Positions 51,184 through 62,500 of a stretch of DNA of 64,000 nt are shown here, piece by piece. Every line of letters starts with the position of its first letter. The first letter of the stretch is position 1. The DNA is taken from NCBI GenBank assembly GCA_964019165.1, contig OZ025273.1:9981279-10045278 (forward strand). Reading direction: 5' to 3'. The notes beneath the pieces are model-generated. The model searched no databases. It saw only the letters and a list, made by a program, of their open reading frames with translations, and was not told where the DNA came from. The translations under genes were made by a program, and so were the position numbers. This DNA is from Mastigias papua (taxonomy: Eukaryota; Cnidaria; Scyphozoa; Rhizostomeae; Mastigiidae).

Positions 51184-51338
51184 TGAGCTCGGATCAGATC
51201 TATTTTCTCCCAACCCCAATTGACCAATCGTGATGCAAACTGGGCCTAAAGTTAGCTATGGAGCGCACTTGTGGTCTGAATCCTGCATGATGATTGGTGA
51301 ATTATGCTCGGAGAAAATAGGCCTATTCAGAGCTCTCA
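51184..51338. mobile_element. MITE family C, copy 2
   Basis: The left end GATCTATTTTCTCCCAACCC with CAATTGACCAATCGTGATGC is inverted at the right end (CATGATGATTGGTGAATTAT, then GGAGAAAATAGGCCTATTC). It matches the copy at 12619. Confidence 0.72.
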
Positions 51339-53345
51339 AATATTTGGTGGTTGTACTGTCTTTGTTGTTGTCAGCTTCAATGCTTCTTAAACAAAGGATT
51401 CTTATCTGTTTGACTGATAATCAGCCGCAATGATGCTTAAATGCATTATTCTAAACTTGAAAACGAAAAGATTTATACTCTTTCATTTGTTCTCGATTGA
51501 TACATCACATTGCAATATCTACATGAATAAATACCTTAGAAAGGTATCATATATAATTTGTCACAGATATCATCTCATATTCTCAAATAACTGGTGATCT
51601 TGAGCCTGGTGTACGTAGTTCACAATATTTGGACGATGTTCAGCCTATTGGTCTTTATAAAAAAACTTCTTATAGTAGAGCAGTGTAATCTATAAGTAAA
51701 GACATATATCATCTTTAAATTGTCGACGTATCCTTTTTTCAAGCCTGTCGACGTTCCCTTGAAGTTTTTTATTATGATAGCGGAGAGTGGGCGCACGTTT
51801 CTGGCTGTATCTTTGATTTTATGCAAAGTTTTCGCATAGAGCCCAAATGAAAATGGAAATTGTCACTATCTTCCGGTTTGCTTCGAGACACCTTCCATTA
51901 TGTGATGTCTTCTCACTACCCAGTTCAGTGAATTGCTAGATTTACCTGTTATAATCTTAATGGGACTAACAGTCCCTACACAATGATTCATTCATAATTT
52001 CCTAGAGTGGCATATTGGAGTCACTTCGAATGAATTCATGTCCCACAAGTCTGTATCAGATAATCCACTACGTTGTTATGGCCTCTAGCCGGAACTGTTG
52101 TGGCTGATTTTATAGACCATTCGACCTCAACGAAGTATATTTGGTTCAGGAGTCAATTAGTTTATCTGGGATTGGTCTTGTTTGGGCATTTTCTCCTTGG
52201 AGTTTGCGAAAGTGTGATAGTCAAATCATTTGCAATCATTTCAGCGGTTCGTCATAGTCTCGCCGAATTTTCGTCACACTTTCTACCCAAGATATATAAG
52301 CCCATATCTGCATAGAACACATTTGTATCTTTCCTCTGTTTTTCTCTGATACAACCACTTGTTATTTATTTTGTGTGGTTCTATTAGAGCTTTTGTAAGA
52401 AACTGCATACTCTATGTTACTCATAAGAAGATTCTTAGTAGTTACAGATTTATATTGATTACTTAATCACCCAATCAAGTGGTGGATTAGACACAGATCA
52501 TACTGTAGCTCATATGGCTGTTTAGTAGTAATGCAGTGATATTATGCAATTAATGCCAACATGCTTTAGCAATTTACGCTATGGTTCACATGCCTGATTG
52601 CTTGAATGTGTTCAAATAGGAAAATTCGATCAGTTGCTCCATGTTTAACCTTTCCCTGTTGACTCTACTTCCATATGGCCTCTATCAACTTGTGATATGA
52701 CACAACGAAGGCCTAAAATAACGGAGATTTACAAGATCATCAGTTAGCATTCATTTAGAATTTATAACCAGAACCCGATGTGAAATTTTCGGGGGCCACC
52801 CCAATTTCCTACAAGAAACTCTATTTTAGTGTACTAAGCATCCATGCTCTTGTTCTTCTTGCAAGAAAATTTCTTAAGTTTATTATCTATTGATTCATAC
52901 ACCACTATGTTTCCTATAACGTGCATCTACTGTGAGATGAACTGTACTTATCTTGCGGTACATATATTGAAAAGTAAGCACCCTATGCAGTTGGGACCCG
53001 ATGACTCAGTTCCTTTTCCCGCTGTATATGGTGCAAGCACAGTACCTTGTAGTTTCTTTTTAAATTCTTTGTTGATATGAAAAGCCTATGTTCATTCTTC
53101 AGACCTCTGTTTGATGTTCAATGCCGCCACTAGTGGCCAAGACCAATGTACTTAGGCCCTGGACACAACAGATATCAATATGGTTAACATTATTTTAGTT
53201 TTTAGTGACCCTATGCAATATGTGTATGAGTGAATGGTTTTTACTTCAATCAGCGTATGCTTGTCACATTTTTAGCCTTTGATTGTTAAAAGGATGCAGA
53301 TGCGAAGATGACAGTAACATTTTATTGTATCCTGTTTCATTGTAG
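51339..53345. other. Upstream of receptor exons, no exon recognised
   Basis: The first exon(s) of the receptor, with 5' UTR and signal-peptide start, should lie here or further upstream. I found no ATG-led hydrophobic stretch ending in a GT donor that joins convincingly in frame. Confidence 0.4.
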
Positions 53346-53557
53346 CTTATGTTCGTCAGTGCACAATGCATTGTTGCAACCACATGCCCTCCAGAGTTTT
53401 ATCCTCATACCGATGGAGCGTCCGAAAAATGCTGCAAATTTTGTCCTCCTGGGACATTTCTGGAAAAGCACTGTTCGAAAGACAATTTTTCTGTGTGTCG
53501 TGAGTGTCCACAAAATTACTATACTGATCGTGCAAATACATACAAGCAGTGTATCAG
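53346..53557 (+). CDS. Receptor exon 1 seen: cysteine-rich domain 1 and start of 2
   Basis: The acceptor ttgtag ends at 53345 and the GTGAGC donor starts at 53558. The exon has 70 codons plus two bases (phase 2). CPPEFYPHTDGASEKCCKFC and PPGTFLEKHCSKDNFSVC form domain 1, and CPQNYYTDRANTYKQC starts domain 2. The ATG at 53349 is probably internal to the signal peptide rather than the true start, as it would leave only a few residues before the first domain. Confidence 0.87.
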
Positions 53558-56500
53558 GTGAGCGTTTGTGACTAATAGTTCTTTTTTATGTTCTGTTGGT
53601 TGATAATTGATAGACTTACAGATTAGGTCATATTTTTCAAGGTGTTAGAGGAGGGCAGTAGATGGCTTGGCCAGTAAATTCTCAGGGGATTCATTGTTTA
53701 GCGTAAGCAAGCTTTGAGGGGCGGTAGGCTTGAACTAGACTTCAATTGGGGGTATTTTTCTTAGTCATAGATATGTGATAGACCCAGGTTTATTATTCAT
53801 TTATATTTATGCAAATACCCCAATGGTGCGTCTAATTTAAAAGAAGTTTACAGCACGTTTGGGCTTATAAAATAGATAAAAGGCCCGGTAAGGGATACTC
53901 TAGGAACGTCTAGCCTTATAGATAGGATAGCAACAAGCCACCCTATAACCATAGCTGTGCCTCCAATTAGGGTTCTATTTTCAACTCTGCTGTTACATGT
54001 CTCCTACAATGTAGTGATGGTTGGTTCATAGATATGGATATTTGGCATTACACAGCTGTTGTTTTCATCGACCTAAAAAGGCCTTTGTTACAGTTGACCA
54101 CTCTATTCTTTAAAAGAAAATGGGTATATATGGCATCAAATAAATATTGAAATTTATTGATGTCAGGTATACCGGAAGTCCCATAGACAGTTTTGTAAAG
54201 TTCACGGTAAAGATTTGGAAACAAGAAATATTGAAATAGGTGTTCCACAAGGCTCATGTCTGGGACCCCTCCTCTTCCTTCTATATATAAATGATCTACC
54301 ATTTTCTCTAAAGCATTGTAAAGCAACTATGTATGCTACTTCAACCTCTTTATCCACTAAGAATGTTGATGATCTGGATATCACAATTAATAAAGATCTT
54401 GTGTCTTGAAGAATGGTTATGTGGTAACAATCTGTCTCTTAACACTGTAAAAACTCAAGCTATGATGATTGGCTCTAAACATAAATTAAGTAGCTGCAAT
54501 CGTCCTAAGGATACAGAAGTCTCTTTAAAAATTAATGCAGATGACGTTAAATGGGTTTGTAGTACTAAATACCTTGGAGTTCATATAGACGAGAATCTTG
54601 CATGGGATAAGCAAATAAAAGCCATTAAGCTCAAGGTTTCTCGAGGTATTGGCTGGCTCAAATATGAACTATGCTGGAAAGTTCCTTAGCAATGACACGC
54701 TTTGTAAGGTGTATAGAAGCTTGGTTAAACCTTACTTTAGTTTTTTTCTTATCAGTTTGGGGATGCTGTGGGAGACTATGATCAAATCTCTACAAAGGCT
54801 GCAAAACAGAGCGACAATAAGCCTTACGATTAATCTGTCACATGATGAAAGAAACAGGCTGGTCCTCTATAGAGGATATAATACTTAAGGAAACAAGTAT
54901 TATGACATTCAAAGCACTCACCCATGATCTTTGACCTTCATATCTAAATGACCTGTTTCCAAACCTCTCCCAAGTCCATAGCAAAGAGTTTAGGGATACC
55001 GAAACTGTTACACGGAGGAAAGCTGCAATGGTCAGATATCCTTCTCGCATCGTGGTGCCAAGCTTTGGAACCAATTGAATATTGGAACCAATTGAATAAT
55101 GATTAGGAAAGCGCCTTTTCCCTGAAGGCTTTTAAGAGCATTCTTGAATCATGCTAGTTTTAATATAAATTCTTTTCTATTTTAGTTCTATTTATTTGTA
55201 TTCATACTTAATTTGCATACGTTTATTATAGATTTGTTAGTGCGTTTGTACTGTTTTAAACAAGGCCAATCGTAAACAACGAATGGGCTGGAAACAATTT
55301 GTATTGAAGTAGAGCCCCCTAAAGCAAAATCTTTTCTAATTCTAAGCTGGTACAGGCCTCCAAGTGATACGATTGAAACTTTTGACAAAATGGAGAAAAT
55401 ACTATCTTACTTAGATAAGGAAGGTAAAGAATTAATCCTTCTTGGAGACACCAACTGTGATTTCGGCAAAAAAGAAAATGATTGCTTAGCTGATAGCAAC
55501 GCTAAACGCCTTTCTAATATTTATAACATATATAGCTTAAAGCAGCTTATAGAAAACCCAACCAGGGCTACCTGCAGCTCTTCTACTATCATTGATCATA
55601 TTGCAACAAGCTGTGTCCGGAATATTATGGAATCAGGAGTATATGAAGTTAGTATGAGCGATCACTATATGGTCTATTGTATTCGCAAATTTAATGGTGC
55701 TGTTGAAAGGGATCATAAAATAATAAAAACTCGTAAAATGAAAAACTTCGACCAAGATGCTTTCTTATGCGATGTATCCAATATCTGCTGGGAGCATATA
55801 GTAACTAAAACTGATAACGTGAACTACTCAGTCCATGAATGGACAAATCTACTCTCTATAATAATTGAAAAACATGCCCCATTAAGTCGAATTCGTGTGT
55901 CGGAAAAATGTTCCCCCTGGATTAATGAAGAACTTAAAACATCAATGCGGACCAGAGATAGGCTAAAAAAGGTAGCTATTAAATCTAAATCATCTGCTAT
56001 GATGACATCATATAGAAAAGCTCGTAATGCAACAAATGCTCTGAACACCAAGCTTAAGAAGATATATTACAACGACAGGATCAGTGCATGCAAAGGGGAT
56101 ATTAAAGGCTCTTGGAGAGCGATAAATGAAATTATAAATAAAAAGTCGAAATCTACAAATATTGATTATATCAAGAACCATGGCCAGGAAATCTCTAACA
56201 ACAGTGAAATTGCAAACGTTATGAATAATTACTTTTGCACGATTGGTACCTGTCTTGCTAAAAATATTGAAGAAGCCGAGAACCCATTATTGTCAGGTAA
56301 ATTCCAAATAAAGAGCTCTACTCCAACAACATTTAGATTCAAATCCATTACATGCCGGGACATAAGGGAAGCCATTGCCAAATCCACTAGTTCGAAGAGC
56401 TTTGGAGTTGACACTATTTCAGGTTACTTCCTAAAAATGGCCCTTCCATTCTTAGAAAATTCCATGGCTATACTTTTTAATACATCCCTTGAGACGAGCA

Positions 56501-59500
56501 TATTTCCTGATTTATGGAAAATTGCAAGAGTCGCACCTATTTACAAAGAGGGAGATAAAGGTGAAAAATCAAATTACCGCCCAATATCGGTTCTTCCAGT
56601 CATTTCAAGGCTCTTCGAAAGACTTGTCTACAACCAATTGTACCAACATCTGAATTCAAATAGCCTTCTTGCTAATGAGCAATCTGGCTTTCGTACATTG
56701 CATTCCACCCTAACGTGTCTCCTAAAAAACACAGATGACTGGTATAGTGGTTTGGAAAATGGACAGCTTGTTGGTTTACTACTGATTGACCTAAAAAAAG
56801 CTTTCGACACTGTGGATCATAGCATTCTCTGCCAAAAATTAGAGCACTATGGTCTCCTGGGAAGGGAATTATCATGGTTCAAATCTTACCTTTCTTGTCG
56901 CCAACAGTACTGTAGCATAAATGGTTTTGAATCAGATCTAATGGACATTAAGATAGGAGTGCCTCAGGGGTCGTGCTGAGGGCCCTTGTTATTTCTTCTT
57001 TATATAAACGACCTACCACAAGCTGTCCTAAACTCTACAGTCGCTATGTACGCTGACGACACTAGTCTTTCCTATCGATCTGATGACATTCACCAGCTAA
57101 ATGAGACAATGAAAAAGGACCTTACTTCGGTCTTTGAATGGTTGAAGGGCAATAAATTGTCATTAAATGTTGCCAAGACAAAAACAATGCTGATAACAAC
57201 AAAACAAAAGGAAAGATTTTTAGCTCAAAATAATAAAGAATTGTCTTTAAACATACAGGAAGAGCGAATAGATAATGTTCTAAATGCCAAATATCTTGGC
57301 ATACAAGTAGATAGTAACCTCAACTGGAAAGTCCATATCAAAGCTCTGTCAACTAAAATCAGCAGAGCAATTGGCTTCTTGAAACATTCCAAAACCTTTT
57401 TAACTCGAGATACGCTTAAGACTCTATATACTGGTATTGTTGAGCCGCACTTTAGATACTGCTGCTCTGTTTGGGGAAGCTGTGGTGCGACCGAAAGGAA
57501 GCTCTTGCAAAAACTTCAAAATCGAGCAGCAAGGATACTCACAAATAGCCCCTTCGATGCCGATGCTAGGCCACTTCTAAATACTCTTGGGCTAAAAACA
57601 ATTCAGGAAATGATTGATACTGAAACTACCATCATGGTTTTCAAGGCCCTTAATAGTCTAGCACCAAAGTATCTGTCTGATTTATTCAAAAGAAATTCAG
57701 AAAGTCATCTGCGGGTTCTAAGAAATACCAGTTCAGATTTACAACTGCCAAATAAAACAACAAAAAATGGGCAATTATGTTTCTCGTATAAAGGTGCAAA
57801 GTTATGGAATGCCCTTCCACTTGAAATCAAGCAGGCATCTTCCCTACAAATTTTTAAGCAAAAATTTAAGTAGATTTTCTATTTTATCTTACATTTTTTT
57901 TTTTTTTTTTTTTTTATACATATTTTAGCTAAATGGAAATTGTTTCTTAAATCTGTTATTTTATATATATATTTTTTTTTTGTTTTGTATTTGATATATT
58001 GTAATGTAAATGGAGGGCCCCTTGTAAACCAGCATTCGCTGAAGGGCCACCCTCCTTAAACGTATGAAAATGAAATGAAATGAAATGAAAATGAAAACAG
58101 CTGAATCTCTATCCTAATTAAGTATGTTAAAGCGAAATGAAATGGTGTTTGTTTCTTTATTGACCTTTTTTCGGAGTTCTCAGTAAGGCTATTGTTGAAG
58201 GAAGACCTGCTAACAAGGAGCCTCGAAGAGCATTGAGTATTGCTGGTAGGGCGGCTGGGAGAATTTAGAGACCCTGGGGCAAATGAGAAACATTAGGCCC
58301 CCTATGAGGGAGGCGAGCAGAAAAATTTGAATAGCTGGGAAATACCTCTGGAAATTACTACTAATCTTTCCTTATGAGGCCTCCTCTAGACCTCGAAGCA
58401 TTTTAGCAGTTATAGCCCCGCTCTTGGCGGCTATGATTGCTAGGGCCTGTGTGATATCTTTGGCTGGTCTGATAGTTTTTTCCGGTGTGGTAGTTAATAG
58501 AGAAGAATGCCAAAATATTCTGCGTACAGTATTGTATTGTGTGACTTTTTTTAGCATAGGCAGGGATGAATATTTGAGACTGTTGAAGCTTATCATCTGT
58601 TTTTTCCATTCAATGGTGACAGTTTCTTCTTTAACAGTTTCAATTTTTATGTTTTCAACTTGTTTCAGCTGCACAGAATGTGATGGCAAGACGTACTTGA
58701 AGAAAGCCTGTACAAAAACTGAAGATACAGTTTGCGAATGTATAAGCGGTTATTTTTACAAGAGTATTTCAAGCACTTGTGAGAGATGCAAAGATTGCAG
58801 CATTGGACAAGGTGTCCTTGTAGCTTGTACTCATTCAACTCGAAGAATATGCCGGCCATGTGTAGAGGTACAAGTTTTTTGTTTGTTGGGGACTACTTTG
58901 TAAGGAACCCAGATGTTGAAGAACGAACTTTGAGGAATTTTAAACTAATAAAAGCAAAAACCCATATCGACCCCCTATGCAGTTTGCTGCATACTTAAGT
59001 AAAGATAAAGTTTTTCATTTGCTAGAGTTTCTTTTAATGCAGACATGATGTTTGTTGAAGGCCTTGAAGAGTGATCAGCGTTTTTCATTAAGTTTCCAGC
59101 TAAGATAAACAAGGGCAAGTTTACAGACTTTCGCACAAGTTTCTAACTAAGTACTTACCAATTCATTATGTTTTGCGATGAAGATGGGAAAGACGTGAAG
59201 TATCAAATGCTGAATGTTCCTCAAATGCGATGAAATTGTAATTGCTCTATAAGATTAGGCGAACGAGTTACTGAGTGGTTAGAGGTGTCATCAGCTGTGC
59301 AGAATATGAATGGTTCAAGCTGCACCCTTGGGCCCTTGTTCAGATGCTCCCTCGTTCACTGTCCACCCAACAGCAAGTGGGCAACAGTTGGCAACGCTTG
59401 AGAGATGAAGGTTAGGAAAGGAAGTGCCCACCTTACCTCTATGTGGCAACTGTCCTGGATAAATCTCGTGTCTGACAGATACTCCCAACATGTAGACTAA

Positions 59501-62500
59501 TGTATGGGTCTGACATTTACCTTTTCCTTTTATTGGACTGGTTTATACACTGTTGGCTTTTCACTCTTTGAAGGCAGACTTAATTTCATAAGTGTTGAGT
59601 AAAAATTCTGACGATAGCTTAATGGCTTAAATTCCTTAGAACATCTTCGCATATTTGCACATTGGATTTCTCTCTTGTATAGTCATTGTATGTGTTTTGT
59701 TTTTGATTTGCACCAGGATCATCTCAATTTCTTGATCTCTGTTTATCAGGGTCTTACTTTTTCAACAAAGAAAAATACGAAATGTTCTCCGTGCCGGCAA
59801 TGTGGCGTGAATGAAATAAAAACATCAAACTGTACCGTACACCAAGATACGAAGTGCAAACCGGGTAGGTTTTTTCTTCTTTTAGTTCCAATTGCCTGCT
59901 TCCCATATAGTTATCGATCGGCCAGTTCTCTCTTGGTCGCATATACGTTGATTGAATATAAGTTTCAGAAACTTCATCATAGGCACTGTTCACACTAGTT
60001 CCATTTGACCCTGCGTACATGGTGAGGCTAGAGGTCAAAGTGGTGAGACTAAAGGTCAAAGTGGTGAAGCTGGAGGTCATAGTGTCGTGGCTAGTCATGC
60101 TTGTAATGCTACTCATGATCAGAAATTCTCATAAATTTCAAAGCAAAGCAAGAAAAATTGCTTTACTCTTCCAGTGGGGGGTGGAGGCCCCTATACGATG
60201 TATTCCCAAAGGACCTTGAAGTACAGACTTGAGGTGGTATTTCTGTTGGGACAATAACATTTTTATGGTAGGATTTTTTTCTACATTGTTTTGCAAGAAG
60301 TGGAATGAATTTCGCACTTGCGTTTTGTGTTAAATCAATATATCACAGGTGTATTTTCGCATCCTGACATAGCCTGATTTTATAGTCTCTGGAAATTTTT
60401 ATTTTGAACTTTTTTAATGCTTCATTAGGATAAAATTACTCCTCCTTCCATCTGCTATTCTGGAGGTAACGATTGAATATATACACTTAAATTCCATATG
60501 TATTGTACCACCTTGCAAAAAATGACTGCTAACATTGGCCAGAAGCCTAGTCTATAAAATTTACATAACAAAAGTGTTGTGCTGTGAGTGCTTCTTCCAT
60601 CTTAATTTAGGGGGGGGGGAAGATTCGTTAGTTTGTCAAGTTACGAATTAGAACAGACTGTCAAACAAAATTGGTGTTTCTCCGTTGAAAAATCCACAAG
60701 ATTTTTAAGCCTGCGCTATCAAAATTATGGGCAGTGCTTGTATACAGTAGACATCTCAAATTACAGCTGAACGAAGCAATTTGGAACGCTGAAGCGTGAT
60801 ATTCTGGCGTTTCAAGGCGAAAATGCCTCAGGCGTAACATTCGAAGTGAATTTTTGGCAAAAGGACTGTTGCCATTTAGAGCGTAAGGGTTTTAGTTCAT
60901 GAAGGAGTATCAGGTGAGCTGATCTCGGAGATTATGCATTTCGCTTGAAATAAGTTGGAAATTTAGCAATAAGGATTATCTAAAGAGCCTTATTAGTATA
61001 CATGAAAAGTTTGATAGTGAGCATTATCAGAAAGGGCAACCTTAAGGCCTATGTTATCATAGAAACCAAGAAAATGGAAGCTTACCAGAATTACATTACC
61101 ATTGGCATAACATTTGACTCACCTGAAACTGCCTCGTGATCTAAAATGATGTTATTCTGCCCGGGGTGAACCATCTCAGCAGACTTTTTTCTACTATCAT
61201 GAGGCCTCATAAATGCTGGCTCTAAAATCATACTCTTTCTTCAGAAAACGAGTGCTTCTACTCTACTTTGTTATGCCACCTGCAGCTCATGAATTCCTAA
61301 ACATTTTAAGGCACTCCTTCAGTACAATTCATAATATTTCTGTCAAAATATCTCAGTTGTACTATAAGGTTAGTTTCACTTCAATGCCGAGGAAACGTTG
61401 AATAAAGTAGGAAATGCCATGAATCGCCAGAATTATGTTATTGAGATTGTTAAGAACTGGCTTGCCCTTCGCCACTGCTAGCCGTCATTTTTACAGGGTG
61501 GTGCAATACTTTTCGTACGTAAGTGTATATAAAGCACTTCTTTTTTATATGAAAATGCGAGAAAATAACTGAACCCAAAGGGACTCATAATTTGATATAC
61601 CGATTGGTGAGTTGATGAAAACTGTAGTGTTGCTACAAATTGCTGTCAAATAATTGTTAACAACTTCAATCGTTTGTGAACTGCTAGTGGAAATTCATCA
61701 AGTAGTTTGAAAGTAATTTGAAAGCAATTTGTGATAACACTGCAGTTTTCATCAAATCACCATTCGGTATATCGAATCATGAGCCAAGGTGAAAAGGAGA
61801 GAAGTACCTGGCAAGACGAAAATGAAAGTGGGAGGAAATGATTGACTTGAAGGCCGTGATTTCCAATCCTTTCCGAACCGGCTATTTTCTCGCACTTTCA
61901 TGATAAGAAGTACATTTAATGTCTTTTGGAAGAAATCCATAAAGCCTGTTTACGTGAGCAAAATCATCCCTCCTTCTGTCCTATAGACTGGGGGGCGAGA
62001 TCCTACCGTTTTAAACAAAGCTGTGCATTTGCCATCTTGGGCTTATCTGAGAAACTATTCCCCATAAAAGCACTCCACTTGCTGGAAGGCAGGATGAAAT
62101 TAGCTCTGGTGCGCAGAGGTAACCTTGCTTCTTACACAAGATAGTGATAGAATGACGTATAACGGTCCGGAGGACAGCTGGGAGGTGAAACAAACATGAA
62201 GACATGATCTGGAAGTTGGGATGAATTTTGCTTGTATACATGCGGTCATTTTGTCCAACTTGTCAGTCAATACACTCTTTTGTTTCGTAAGAACAATTTT
62301 GTAAGAACACGAGCCTCAAAATATATGGCAAATTAAGAACATATTAAGAACAAGCTTTGGCTAAAGCACTATCGTAAAATGATTTGAAACTGATATAGAA
62401 CTTTTTGACCTCTGCAATGTTTGCCAAAAGTCCTTGAAACGCCAAAATCATCAGTGTGTAAAAAGCCATAAGTGTATCAAGACTTCAAGCAAGGACTACA

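Noticed and set aside
52844..53080. Hydrophobic start MLLFFLQENFLSLLS as the receptor signal peptide
   Set aside because: No GT donor gives an in-frame join to 53346, and the frame runs on without a cleavage-site pattern.
58424..58903. 159-codon frame that includes receptor exon 2
   Set aside because: Its first about 80 codons are intron read-through; the acceptor at 58668 and cysteine spacing define the true exon.
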